From positions 868,001 to 932,000 of the forward strand of contig CAXIYB010000001.1 in the NCBI GenBank assembly GCA_964036665.1: a DNA stretch of 64,000 bases. The letters run 5' to 3'. Position numbers and translations under genes: made by a program. Origin of the DNA: Gordius sp. MW1 (lineage: Eukaryota; Nematomorpha; Gordioida; Gordea; Gordiidae). Below are positions 1 through 13,139 of the stretch, piece after piece. Under the pieces are notes generated by a model that worked only from the letters and a program-made list of their open reading frames with translations, made no database searches and was not told where the DNA came from. How positions within the stretch are numbered: the stretch's first letter is position 1; every line of letters begins with the position of its first letter.

Positions 1-350
1 TTTATGGAAAATCCACAAATTTAGACAGAAATTTATAGAATATTTTCAAATTTAGAGAGAAATAAAGAATCAAAAAATTTAGACAGAAATTTATAGAATA
101 TACACAAATTTAGACAAAAATTAAAAATAATCAAAAAATTTAGACAGAAATTTATAGAATATCCACAAATTTACACAAAAATATAAAAATAATCAAAAAA
201 TTTAGACAGAAATTTATAGAATATCCACCAATTTAGACAAAAATTTAAAAATAATCAAAAAATTTAGACAGAAATTTATCGAATATCGACAAATTTAGAC
301 AAAAATTTAAAAATAATCAAAAAATTTAGACAGAAATTTATCGAATATCA
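1..350 (+). repeat. 31-bp satellite array, left edge of window
   Basis: This is the 31-bp AT-rich satellite that fills most of the window, continuing from outside it. Each monomer has two AAATTT blocks separated by AGACAG or AGAGAG and a variable 13-bp tail. The last monomers before the cassette are the AAAATAATC-tailed type, alternating with CCACCAATTTAG and ATCGACAAATTTAG variants. The same short order of variants precedes most forward cassettes. No gene is visible. Confidence 0.95.
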
Positions 351-437
351 ACCGTCTGTGGGATTTTCAACACGATAAAGAAGAAGAAGAAGCGTGAGTG
401 GGCGTGAATTTTTTTTTAATACCACCGTGAGTGGGCG

Positions 438-600
438 GGCCGTGAATAAAAATTTGGGCCCGCGCCCAACATGCATACATAAACACATTGCATACATACA
501 TAAATACATTACATGGCCGTGAATAAAAATTTGGGCCCGCGCCCAACATGCATACATACATACATAAACACATTGCATACATACATAAATACATTACATA
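438..600 (+). repeat. 77-bp GC-rich minisatellite inside cassette 1
   Basis: Two units begin at GGCCGTGAATAAA, at positions 438 and 515, so the unit is 77 bp; the second unit is longer by two CATA steps. Each unit contains TTGGGC-CCGC-GCCCAA, a 6-bp stem with a 4-nt loop, which is the most GC-rich DNA in an otherwise AT-rich window. Unit number varies among cassettes. Copies at 14928 and 27973 have a shortened first unit, and the copy at 31429 has three units. Confidence 0.85.
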
Positions 601-700
601 CGTACATACATACCTTAGTACATACATACATACATTGCATACATAAATACATTGCAACATACATAAATACATTGTATACATACATATATATGTAGAAGAT
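536..700 (+). repeat. CATA/TACA tetranucleotide microsatellite of cassette 1
   Basis: Runs of CATACATACATA are interrupted by AAACACATTG, AAATACATTG and TACGTACATACC. The tract is present in every cassette and its reverse complement is in the right arm. It contains the CCTTAGTA octamer (around 608-615), which at 42572 forms the edge of the hAT insertion. Apparent short proteins rich in Met, Tyr, Cys and Val on either strand come from this tetranucleotide read in three frames. Confidence 0.85.
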
Positions 701-1008
701 AGCTATATATAAGGATATTTTGCATATCTAATTCATGGTGGCTAAGAATGATTGTGCCAAATTTATTTTATGGGTCTTTAAATGTGGTATACACAAATAA
801 ATAAATCATTATTTTTACATTTTACACATAATTTTACTTTTATTATTCGTCTTCATCATATTTCGAAGCTATATGAAGTCTTAAGTTCAATCTTTTATAC
901 CGCCATCTATTATTTGTTTTAATTTAGATTTTTTTTAAGTTAATAATTTTTGATTATAAAGAGAATTACATATTTTTTGTTGAAATTTGCCGATGTATAT
1001 CTGAAACC

Positions 1009-1068
1009 ATGGTTGTAAGTACTAAATCTTTGATTGAAAAATATGGCCAAAATTATGATGTATTGTAA
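1009..1068 (+). other. Micro-ORF in the unique part of the cassette (19 codons)
   Basis: ATG lies in a strong Kozak-like context, ACCATGG, and opens a 19-codon frame ending in TAA. The peptide begins MVVSTKSLIEKYG and is hydrophilic. The same DNA contains GTAAGT four bases after the ATGG, identical to a canonical 5' splice donor. In most copies the frame is open upstream for about 20 more codons. I do not recognise the peptide. Copy 10 has a Thr to Ser change, and copy 15 carries a 2-bp deletion in the upstream extension, so constraint is not demonstrated. It could be an exon relic or chance. Confidence 0.2.
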
Positions 1069-1161
1069 ATTCTAAGATTCATTGGAGGAAACTAAAAAAA
1101 CAATGAATAAATGCGTTGTCATAAAATTAAAAATTATGTGAAATTGAACGTATGTTTTACC

Positions 1162-1184
1162 CAGTAGCGTAGTGAGGGGGGGGG
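1162..1184 (+). repeat. CAGTAGCGTAGTGA plus G-run at the cassette's right end
   Basis: The motif CAGTAGCGTAGTGA followed by nine G marks the end of unique cassette DNA; degenerate satellite starts directly after it. It resembles the CAGTGGCGTAGC-plus-G-run ends of some non-autonomous DNA transposons in invertebrates. No inverted partner is seen at the cassette's left end, so this would be a single relic terminus. G-run length varies from 7 to 11 among copies, as expected from replication slippage. Confidence 0.45.
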
Positions 1185-1210
1185 ATTTATAGATAAACAG
1201 AGAAATATTA

Positions 1211-4200
1211 AAAATTTAGACAGAAATTTATCTAATATCCACAAATTTAGACAGAAATTTATAGAATATCCACAAATTTAGAGAGAAATTTCTAAAGAAT
1301 CAAAATATTTAGACAGAAATTTATAGAATATCCACAAATTTAGACAAAAATTTAAAAATAATCAAAAAAATTTAGACAGAAATTTATCGAATATCCACAA
1401 ATTTAGACAGAATTTATAGAATATCCACAAATTTAGAGAGAAATTTATAGAATATCCACAAATTTAGACAGAACTTTATCGAATATCCACAAATTTCGAC
1501 AGAAATTTATAGAATATCCACAAATTTAGACAAAAATTTAAAAATAATCAAAAAATTTAGACAGAAATTTATCGAATATCCACAAATTTAGACAGAAATT
1601 TATCGAATATCCACAAATTTAGACAGAAATTTATAGAATATTGTCAAATTTAGAGAGAAATTTATAAAGAATCAAAAAATTTAGACAGAAATTTATAGAA
1701 TATCCACAAATTTAGACAAAAATTAAAAATAATCAAAAAATTTATACAGAAATTTATAAAAAAACCACAAATTTAGAGAGAAATTTATAGAATATCCACA
1801 AATTTAGAGAGAAATTTAAAAATAATCAAAAAAATTTAGACAGGAATTTATCGAATATCCACAAAGTTAGACAGAAATTTATCGATTATCCACAAATTTA
1901 GACAGAAATTTATAGAATATCCACAAATTTAGAGAGAAATTTATAAAGAATCAAAAATTTTAGACAGAAATTTATAGAATATCCACAAATTTAGACAAAA
2001 ATTTAAAAATAATTAACAAATTTAGACAGAAATTTATCGAATATCCACAAATTTAGACAGAAATTTATAGAATATCCACAAATTTAGAGAGAAATTTATA
2101 GAATATCCACAAATTTAGAGAGAAATTTAAAAATAATCAAAAAATTTAGACAGAAATTTATCGAATATCCACAAATTTAGACAGAAATTTATAGAATATC
2201 CACAAATTTAGAGAGAAATTTATAGAATATCCACAAATTTAGACAGAACTTTATAGAATATCCACAAATTTAGACAAAAATTTAAAAATAATCAAAAAAT
2301 TCAGACAGAAATTTATGGAATATCCACAAATTTAGACAGAAATTTATCGAATATCCACAAATTTAGACAGAAATTTATAGAATATCCACAAATTTAGACA
2401 GAAATTTATAGAATATCCACAAATTTAGAGAGAAATTTATAGAATATCCACAAATTTAGACAGAACTTTATCGAATATCCACAAATTTCGACAGAAATTT
2501 ATAGAATATCCACAAATTTAGACAAAAATTTAAAAATAATCAAAAAATTTAGACAGAAATTTATCGAATATCCACAAATTTAGACAGAAATTTATCGAAT
2601 ATCCACAAATTTAGACAGAAATTTATAGAATATTGTCAAATTTAGAGAGAAATTTATAAAGAATCAAAAAATTTAGACAGAAATTTATAGAATATCCACA
2701 AATTTAGACAAAAATTAAAAATAATCAAAAAATTTATACAGAAATTTATAAAAAAACCACAAATTTAGAGAGAAATTTATAGAATATCCACAAATTTAGA
2801 GAGAAATTTAAAAATAATCAAAAAAATTTAGACAGGAATTTATCGAATATCCACAAAGTTAGACAGAAATTTATCGAATATCCACAAATTTAGACAGAAA
2901 TTTATAGAATATCCACAAATTTAGAGAGAAATTTATAAAGAATCAAAAAATTTAGACAGAAATTTATAGAATATCCACAAATTTAGACAAAAATTTAAAA
3001 ATAATCAACAAATTTAGACAGAAATTTATCGAATATCCACAAATTTAGACAGAAATTTATAGAATATCCACAAATTTAGAGAGAAATTTATAGAATATCC
3101 ACAAATTTAGAGAGAAATTTAAAAATAATCAAAAAATTTAGACAGAAATTTATCGAATATCCACAAATTTAGACAGAAATTTATAGAATATCCACAAATT
3201 TAGAGAGAAATTTATAGAATATCCACAAATTTAGACAGAACTTTATAGAATATCCACAAATTTAGACAAAAATTTAAAAATAATCAAAAAATTCAGACAG
3301 AAATTTATGGAATATCCACAAATTTAGACAGAAATTTATCGAATATCCACAAATTTAGACAGAAATTTATAGAATATCCACAAATTTAGACAGTAATTTA
3401 TAGAATATCCACAAATTTAGACAGAAATTTATAGAATATCCACAAATTTAGACAAAAATTTAAAAATAATCAAAAAATTCAGACAGAAATTTATGGAATA
3501 TCCACAAATTTAGACAGAAATTTATAGAATATTCTCAAATTTAGAGAGAAATTTATAAAGAATCAAAAAATTTAGACAGAAATTTATAGAATATACACAA
3601 ATTTAGACAAAAATTAAAAATAATCAAAAAATTTAGACAGAAATTTATAAAAAAACCACAAATTTAGAGAGAAATTTATAGAATATCCACAAATTTAGAG
3701 AGAAATTTATAGAATATCCACAAATTTAGACAGAAATTTATCGAATATCCACAAATTTAGACAGAAATTTATAGAATATCCACAAATTTAGAGAGAAATT
3801 TATAAAGAATCAAAAAATTTAGACAGAAATTTATAGAATGTCCACAAATTTAGACAAAAATTTAAAAATAATCAACAAATTTAGACAGAAATTTATAGAA
3901 TATCCACAAATTTAGACAGAAATTTATAGAATATCCTCAAATTTAGAGAGAAATTTATAGAATATCCACAAATTTAGACAGAAATTTAAAAATAATCAAA
4001 AAATTTAGACAGAAATTTATCGAATATCCACAAATTTAGACAGAAATTTATAGAATATCCACAAATTTAGAGAGAAATTTATAGAATATCCACAAATTTA
4101 GACAGAACTTTATCGAATATCCACAAATTTAGACAGAAATTTATAGAATATCCACAAATTTAGACAGAAATTTATAGAATATCCACAAATTTAGACAAAA

Positions 4201-7200
4201 ATTTAAAAATAATCAAAAAATTCAGACAGAAATTTATGGAATATCCACAAATTTAGACAGAAATTTATAGAATATTCTCAAATTTAGAGAGAAATTTATA
4301 AAGAATCAAAAAATTTAGACAGAAATTTATAGAATATACACAAATTTAGACAAAAATTTATAGAATATCCACAAATTTAGAGAGAAATTTATAAAGAATC
4401 AAAAAATTTAGACAGAAATTTATAGAATGTCCACAAATTTAGACAAAAATTTAAAAATAATCAACAAATTTAGACAGAAATTTATAGAATATCCACAAAT
4501 TTAGACAGAAATTTATAGAATATCCTCAAATTTAGAGAGAAATTTATAGAATATCCACAAATTTAGACAGAAATTTAAAAATAATCAAAAAATTTAGACA
4601 GAAATTTATCGAATATCCACAAATTTAGACAGAAATTTATAGAATATCCACAAATTTAGAGAGAAATTTATAGAATATCCACAAATTTAGACAGAACTTT
4701 ATCGAATATCCACAAATTTAGACAGAAATTTATAGAATATCCACAAATTTAGACAGAAATTTATAGAATATCCACAAATTTAGACAAAAATTTAAAAATA
4801 ATCAAAAAATTCAGACAGAAATTTATGGAATATCCACAAATTTAGACAGAAATTTATAGAATATTCTCAAATTTAGAGAGAAATTTATAAAGAATCAAAA
4901 AATTTAGACAGAAATTTATAGAATATACACAAATTTAGACAAAAATTAAAAATAATCAAAAAATTTAGATAGAAATTTATAGAATATCCAGAAATTTAGA
5001 GAGAAATTTATAGAATATCCACAAATTTAATGAGAAATTTAAAAATAATCAAAAAAATTTAGACAGAAATTTATCGAATATACACAAATTTAGACAGAAA
5101 TTTATCTAATATCCACAAATTTAGACAGAAATTTATAGAATATCCACAAATTTAGACAGAAATTTAAAGAATCAAAAAATTTAGACAGAAATTTATAGAA
5201 TATCCACAAATTTACACAAAAATATAAAAATAATACATAAATTTAGACAGAAATTTATAGCATATCCACAAATTTAGACAAAAATTTAAAAATAATCAAA
5301 AAATTCAGACAGAAATTTATGGAATATCCACAAATTTAGACAGAAATTTATAGAATATTCTCAAATTTAGAGAGAAATTTATAAAGAATCAAAAAATTTA
5401 GACAGAAATTTATGGAATATACACAAATTTAACAAAAATTAAAAATAATCAAAAAATTTAGATAGAAATTTATAGAATATCCAGAAATTTAGAGAGAAAT
5501 TTATAGAATATCCACAAATTTAATGAGAAATTTAAAAATAATCAAAAAAATTTAGACAGAAATTTATCGAATATACACAAATTTAGACAGAAATTTATCG
5601 AATATCCACAAATTTAGACAGAAATTTATAGAATATCCACAAATTTAGAGAGAAATTTATAAAGAATCAAAAAATTTAGACAGAAATTTATAGAATATAC
5701 ACAAATTAAGACAAAAATTAAAAATAATCAAAAAATTTAGACAGAAATTTATAGAATATGCACAAATTTAGAGAGGAATTTATAGAATATCCACAAATCT
5801 AATGAGAAATTTAAAAATAATCAAAAAAATTTAGACAGAAATTTCCCGAATATCCATATCCACAAATTTAGACAGAAATTTATAGAATATCCACAAATTT
5901 AATGAGAAATTTAACGAATCAAAAAATTTAGACAGAAATTTATAGAATATCCACAAATTTACACAAAAATATAAAAATAATCAAAAAATTTAGGCAGAAA
6001 TTTATAGAATATCCACTAATTTAGACAAAAATTTAAAAATAATCAAAAAATTTAGACAAAAATATATCGAATATCCACAAATTTAGTCAGAAATTTATAG
6101 AATATCCACAAATTTAGACAAAAATTTAAAAATAATCAAAAAATTTAGACAGAAATTTATCTAACATATACAAATTTAGACAGAAATTTATAGAATATCC
6201 ACAAATTTAGAGAGAAATTTATAAAGAATCAAAATATTTAGACAGAAATTTATAGAATATCCACAAATTTAGACAAAAATTTAAAAATAATCAAAAAATT
6301 CACACAGAAATTTATCGAATATCCACAAATTTAGACAGAAATTTATAGAATATTCTCAAATTTAGAGAGAAATTTATAAAGAATCAAAAAATTTAGACAG
6401 AAATTTATAGAATATCCACAAATTTAGACAAAAATTAAAAATAATCAAAAAATTTAGACAGAAATTTATAAAAAAAACACAAATTTAGAGAGAAATTTAT
6501 AGAATATCCACAAATTTAGAGAGAAATTTAAAAATAATCAAAAAAATTTAGACAGGAATTTATCGAATATCCACAAAGTTAGACAGAAATTTATCGATTA
6601 TCCACAAATTTAGACAGAAATTTATAGAATATCCACAAATTTAGAGAGAAATTTATAAAGAATCAAAAATTTTAGACAGAAATTTATAGAATATCCACAA
6701 ATTTAGACAAAAATTTAAAAATAATCAACAAATTTAGACAGAAATTTATCGAATATCCACAAATTTAGACAGAAATTTATAGAATATCCACAAATTTAGA
6801 GAGAAATTTATAGAATATCCACAAATTTAGAGAGAAATTTAAAAATAATCAAAAAATTTAGACAGAAATTTATCGAATATCCACAAATTTAGACAGAAAT
6901 TTATAGAATATCCACAAATTTAGAGAGAAATTTATAGAATATCCACAAATTTAGACAGAACTTTATAGAATATCCACAAATTTAGACAAAAATTTAAAAA
7001 TAATCAAAAAATTCAGACAGAAATTTATGGAATATCCACAAATTTAGACAGAAATTTATCGAATATCCACAAATTTAGACAGAAATTTATAGAATATCCA
7101 CAAATTTAGACAGAAATTTATAGAATATCCACAAATTTAGACAGAAATTTATAGAATATCCACAAATTTAGAGAGAAATTTATGAAGAATCAAAAAATTT

Positions 7201-9634
7201 AGACAGAAATTTATAGAATATCCACAAATTTAGACAGAAATTTACAAAGAATCAAAAAATTTAGACAAAAATTTATAGAATATCCCAAATTTAGACAAAA
7301 ATTTAAAAATAATCAAAAAATTTAGACAGAAATTTATCGAATATCCACAAATTTAGACAGAATTTATAGAATATCCACAAATTTAGAGAGAAATTTATAG
7401 AATATCCACAAATTTAGACAGAACTTTATCGAATATCCACAAATTTCGACAGAAATTTATAGAATATCCACAAATTTAGACAAAAATTTAAAAATAATCA
7501 AAAAATTTAGACAGAAATTTATCGAATATCCACAAATTTAGACAGAAATTTATCGAATATCCACAAATTTAGACAGAAATTTATAGAATATTGTCAAATT
7601 TAGAGAGAAATTTATAAAGAATCAAAAAATTTAGACAGAAATTTATAGAATATCCACAAATTTAGACAAAAATTAAAAATAATCAAAAAATTTATACAGA
7701 AATTTATAAAAAAACCACAAATTTAGAGAGAAATTTATAGAATATCCACAAATTTAGAGAGAAATTTAAAAATAATCAAAAAAATTTAGACAGGAATTTA
7801 TCGAATATCCACAAAGTTAGACAGAAATTTATCGATTATCCACAAATTTAGACAGAAATTTATAGAATATCCACAAATTTAGAGAGAAATTTATAAAGAA
7901 TCAAAAATTTTAGACAGAAATTTATAGAATATCCACAAATTTAGACAAAAATTTAAAAATAATCAACAAATTTAGACAGAAATTTATCGAATATCCACAA
8001 ATTTAGACAGAAATTTATAGAATATCCACAAATTTAGAGAGAAATTTATAGAATATCCACAAATTTAGAGAGAAATTTAAAAATAATCAAAAAATTTAGA
8101 CAGAAATTTATCGAATATCCACAAATTTAGACAGAAATTTATAGAATATCCACAAATTTAGAGAGAAATTTATAGAATATCCACAAATTTAGACAGAACT
8201 TTATAGAATATCCACAAATTTAGACAAAAATTTAAAAATAATCAAAAAATTCAGACAGAAATTTATGGAATATCCACAAATTTAGACAGAAATTTATCGA
8301 ATATCCACAAATTTAGACAGAAATTTATAGAATATCCACAAATTTAGACAGAAATTTATAGAATATCCACAAATTTAGAGAGAAATTTATAGAATATCCA
8401 CAAATTTAGACAGAACTTTATCGAATATCCACAAATTTCGACAGAAATTTATAGAATATCCACAAATTTAGACAAAAATTTAAAAATAATCAAAAAATTT
8501 AGACAGAAATTTATCGAATATCCACAAATTTAGACAGAAATTTATCGAATATCCACAAATTTAGACAGAAATTTATAGAATATCCACAAATTTAGACAGA
8601 AATTTATAGAATATCCTCAAATTTAGAGAGAAATTTATAGAATATCCACAAATTTAGACAGAAATTTAAAAATAATCAAAAAATTTAGACAGAAATTTAT
8701 CGAATATCCACAAATTTAGACAGAAATTTATAGAATATCCACAAATTTAGAGAGAAATTTATAGAATATCCACAAATTTAGACAGAACTTTATCGAATAT
8801 CCACAAATTTAGACAGAAATTTATAGAATATCCACAAATTTAGACAGAAATTTATAGAATATCCACAAATTTAGACAGAAATTTATAGAATATCCACAAA
8901 TTTAGACAAAAATTTAAAAATAATCAACATATTTAGACAGAAATTTATCGAATATCCACAAATTTAGACAGAAATTTATAGAATATCCACAAATTTAGAG
9001 AGAAATTTATAGAATATCCACAAATTTAGAGAGAAATTTAAAAATAATCAAAAAATTTAGACAGAAATTTATCGAATATCCACAAATTTAGACAGAAATT
9101 TATAGAATATCCACAAATTTAGAGAGAAATTTATAGAATATCCACAAATTTAGACAGAACTTTATCGAATATCTACAAATTTAGACAGAAATTTATAGAA
9201 TATCCACAAATTTAGACAGAAATTTATAGAATATCCACAAATTTAGACAAAAATTTAAAAATAATCAAAAAATTCAGACAGAAATTTATGGAATATCCAC
9301 AAATTTAGACAGAAATTTATAGAATATTTTCAAATTTAGAGAGAAATAAAGAATCAAAAAATTTAGACAGAAATTTATAGAATATACACAAATTTAGACA
9401 AAAATTAAAAATAATCAAAAAATTTAGACAGAAATTTATAGAATATCCACAAATTTACACAAAAATATAAAAATAATCAAAAAATTTAGACAGAAATTTA
9501 TAGAATATCCACCAATTTAGACAAAAATTTAAAAATAATCAAAAAATTTAGACAGAAATTTATCGAATATCAACAAATTTAGACAAAAATTTAAAAATAA
9601 TCAAAAAATTTAGACAGGAATTTATCGAATATCA
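1211..9634 (+). repeat. 31-bp satellite array with nested higher-order repeats (8.4 kb)
   Basis: An unbroken satellite block with no cassette. Marker variants reveal internal duplications. CGAATATCCACAAATTTCG and the A7-CCAC monomer recur 992 bp apart (about 1471/2463 and 1765/2757), which is exactly 32 monomers. GAACTTTATCG recurs 589 bp apart (4105/4694), exactly 19 monomers. The CAGGAATTTATCG variant is at 1841, 2833, 6553 and 7791, with 2833 to 6553 being 3720 bp or 120 monomers. From about 5.1 kb onward the block belongs to the first copy of the 13-kb duplication. No gene is seen. Confidence 0.93.
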
Positions 9635-10490
9635 ACCGTCTGTGGGATTTTCAACACGATAAAGAAGAAGAAGAAGCGTGAGTGGGCGTGAATTTTTTTT
9701 TAATACCACCGTGAGTGGGCGGGCCGTGAATAAAAATTTGGGCCCGCGCCCAACATGCATACATAAACACATTGCATACATACATAAATACATTACATGG
9801 CCGTGAATAAAAATTTGGGCCCGCGCCCAACATGCATACATACATACATAAACACATTGCATACATACATAAATACATTACATACGTACATACATACCTT
9901 AGTACATACATACATACATTGCATACATAAATACAGTGCAACATACATAAATACATTGTATACATACATATATATGTAGAAGATAGCAATATATAAGGAT
10001 ATTTTGCATATCTAATTCATGGTGGCTAAGAATGATTGTGCCAAATTTATTTTATGGATCTTTAAATGTGGTATACACAAATAAATAAATCATTATTTTT
10101 ACATTTTACACATAATTTTACTTTTATTATTCGTCTTCATCATATTTCGAAGCTATATGAAGTCTTAAGTTCAATCTTTTATACCGCCATCTATTATTTG
10201 TTTTAATTTAGATTTTTTTAAGTTAATAATTTTTGATTATAAAGACAATTACATATTTTTTGTTGAAATTTGCCGATGTATATCTGAAACCATGGTTGTA
10301 AGTACTAAATCTTTGATTGAAAAATATGGCCAAAATTATGATGTATTGTAAATTCTAAGATTCATTGGAGGAAACTAAAAAAACAATGAATAAATGCGTT
10401 GTCATAAAATTAAAAATTATGTGAAATTGAACGTATGTTTTACCCAGTAGCGTAGTGAGGGGGGGGATTTATAGATAAACAGAGAAATAT
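9635..10490 (+). repeat. Composite-repeat cassette, copy 2 (full)
   Basis: Same order of parts as the copy at 351. Private variants are ACAGTGCAAC in the microsatellite, AGATAGCAATAT, a 7-T run before AAGTTAATAA, GACAATTAC, and an eight-G run, and the satellite resumes as AATATAAAAAATTT. The monomer just before it carries CAGGAATTTATCG. All of these are shared with the copy at 22680, its partner in the 13-kb duplication. Confidence 0.9.
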
Positions 10491-12280
10491 AAAAAATTTA
10501 GACAGAAATTTATCTAATATCCACAAATTTAGACAGAAATTTATAGAATATCCACAAATTTAGAGAGAAATTTCTAAAGAATCAAAATATTTAGACAGAA
10601 ATTTATAGAATATCCACAAATTTAGACAAAAATTTAAAAATAATCAAAAAATTTAGACAGAAATTTATCGAATATCCACAAATTTAGACAGAAATTTATA
10701 GAATATCCACAAATTTAGAGAGAAATTTATAAAATCAAAAAATTTAGACAGAAATTTATAGAATATCCACAAATTTAGAGAGAAATTTATAAAGAATCAA
10801 AAAATTTAGACAGAAATTTATAGAATATCCACAAATTTAGACAGAAATTTACAAAGAATCAAACAATTTAGACAGAAATTTATAGAATATCCACAAATTT
10901 AGACAAAAATTTAAAAATAATCAAAAAATTTAGACAGAAATTTATCGAATATCCACAAATTTAGACAGAATTTATAGAATATCCACAAATTTAGAGAGAA
11001 ATTTATAGAATATCCACAAATTTAGACAGAACTTTATCGAATATCCACAAATTTCGACAGAAATTTATAGAATTTCCACAAATTTAGACAAAAATTTAAA
11101 AATAATCAAAAAATTTAGACAGAAATTTATCGAATATCCACAAATTTAGACAGAAATTTATCGAATATCCACAAATTTTGACAGAAATTTATAGAATATT
11201 GTCAAATTTAGAGAGAAATTTATAAAGAATCAAAAAATTTAGACAGAAATTTATAGAATATCCACAAATTTAGACAAAATTAAAAATAATCAAAAAATTT
11301 AGACAGAAATTTATAAAAAAACCACAAATTTAGAGAGAAATTTATAGAATATCCACAAATTTAGAGAGAAATTTAAAAATAATCAAAAAAATTTAGACAG
11401 AAATTTATCGAATATCCACAAAGTTAGACAGAAATTTATCGAATATCCACAAATTTAGACAGAAATTTATAGAATATCCACAAATTTAGAGAGAAATTTA
11501 TAAAGAATCAAAAAATTTAGACAGAAATTTATAGAATATCCACAAATTTAGACAAAAATTTAAAAATAATCAACAAATTTAGACAGAAATTTATCGAATA
11601 TCCACAAATTTAGACAGAAATTTATAGAATATCCACAAATTTAGAGAGAAATTTATAGAATATCCACAAATTTAGAGAGAAATTTAAAAATAATCAAAAA
11701 ATTTAGGCAGAAATTTATCGAATATCCACAAATTTAGACAGAAATTTATAGAATATCCACAAATTTAGAGAGAAATTTATAGAATATCCACAAATTTAGA
11801 CAGAACTTTATCGAATATCCACAAATTTAGACAGAAATTTATAGAATATCCACAAATTTAGACAGAAATTTATAGAATATCCACAAATTTAGACAAAAAT
11901 TTAAAAATAATCAAAAAATTCAGACAGAAATTTATGGAATATCCACAAATTTAGACAGAAATTTATAGAATATTTTCAAATTTAGAGAGAAATAAAGAAT
12001 CAAAAAATTTAGACAGAAATTTATAGAATATACACAAATTTAGACAAAAATTAAAAATAATCAAAAAATTTAGACAGAAATTTATAGAATATCCACAAAT
12101 TTACACAAAAATATAAAAATAATCAAAAAATTTAGACAGAAATTTATAGAATATCCACCAATTTAGACAAAAATTTAAAAATAATCAAAAAATTTAGACA
12201 GAAATTTATCGAATATCAACAAATTTAGACAAAAATTTAAAAATAATCAAAAAATTTAGACAGAAATTTATCGAATATCA
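10491..12280 (+). repeat. 31-bp satellite block (1.8 kb)
   Basis: About 58 monomers filling the standard 2646-bp cassette-to-cassette step. The monomer order is CTAATATCC type, AAAGAATC type, ATCGAATATCC runs, the A7-CCAC variant, the TTTTCAAATTTAG variant and then AAAATAATC types. It is nearly identical to 23536-25325. No gene is seen. Confidence 0.93.
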
Positions 12281-13139
12281 ACCGTCTGTGGGATTTTCAA
12301 CACGATAAAGAAGAAGAAGAAGCGTGAGTGGGCGTGAATTTTTTTTTAATACCACCGTGAGTGGGCGGGCCGTGAATAAAAATTTGGGCCCGCGCCCAAC
12401 ATGCATACATAAACACATTGCATACATACATAAATACATTACATGGCCGTGAATAAAAATTTGGGCCCGCGCCCAACATGCATACATACATACATAAACA
12501 CATTGCATACATACATAAATACATTACATACGTACATACATACCTTAGTACATACATACATACATTGCATACATAAATACATTGCAACATACATAAATAC
12601 ATTGTATACATACATATATATGTAGAAGATAGCTATATATAAGGATATTTTGCATATCTAATTCATGGTGGCTAAGAATGATTGTGCCAAATTTATTTTA
12701 TGGATCTTTAAATGTGGTATACACATATAAATAAATCATTATTTTTACATTTTACACATAATTTTACTTTTATTATTCGTCTTCATCATATTTCGAAGCT
12801 ATATGAAGTCTTAAGTTCAATCTTTTATACCGCCATCTATTATTTGTTTTAATTTAGATTTTTTTTATGTTAATAATTTTTGATTATAAAGAGAATTACA
12901 TATTTTTTGTTGAAATTTGCCGATGTATATCTGAAACCATGGTTGTAAGTACTAAATCTTTGATTGAAAAATATGGCCAAAATTATGATGTATTGTAAAT
13001 TCTAAGATTCATTGGAGGAAACTAAAAAAACAATGAATAAATGCGTTGTCATAAAATTAAAAATTATGTGAAATTGAACGTATGTTTTACCCAGTAGCGT
13101 AGTGAGGGGGGGGGATTTATAGATAAACAGAGAAATATT
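12281..13139 (+). repeat. Composite-repeat cassette, copy 3 (full)
   Basis: Complete cassette. Its private variants are TACACATATAAATAAATC (others have TACACAAATAAATAAATC) and TTTTTTTTATGTTAAT (others have AAGTTAAT). Both recur in the copy at 25326, its partner 13045 bp downstream. Nine G close the right end. Confidence 0.9.

Larger units (their letters stand above)
351..1210 (+). repeat. Composite-repeat cassette, copy 1 (full)
   Basis: First full copy of the roughly 855-bp non-satellite cassette. It begins at ACCGTCTGTGGG, just after a satellite monomer has been cut in its tail. It then carries a GAA-rich purine tract, two units of a 77-bp minisatellite, a CATA microsatellite, about 500 bp of AT-rich unique-looking DNA, and an end with CAGTAGCGTAGTGA followed by nine G. 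The last 25 bp before clean satellite look like a degenerate monomer. Copy 1 has TTTATGGGTCTTT where the other copies have TTTATGGATCTTT. I do not recognise the cassette as a named transposon; no long reading frame is conserved in it. Confidence 0.9.

Noticed and set aside
348..695. Short Met/Tyr/Cys/Val-rich reading frames on both strands in every cassette (60-116 codons)
   Set aside because: They are the CATA microsatellite and the 77-bp minisatellite read in different frames. Overlapping frames on both strands look equally protein-like, and lengths change with repeat number.
351..1210. Cassette as a simple transposon insertion in the satellite
   Set aside because: No terminal inverted repeats or target-site duplication flank it. 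The satellite stops in a monomer tail on the left and resumes near a monomer start on the right, and all copies share one junction.
1211..9634. CRISPR-like array (regular short repeats)
   Set aside because: Repeats are contiguous with no unique spacers, the variable tails are themselves recurring types, and there are no cas genes. This is a eukaryotic satellite.
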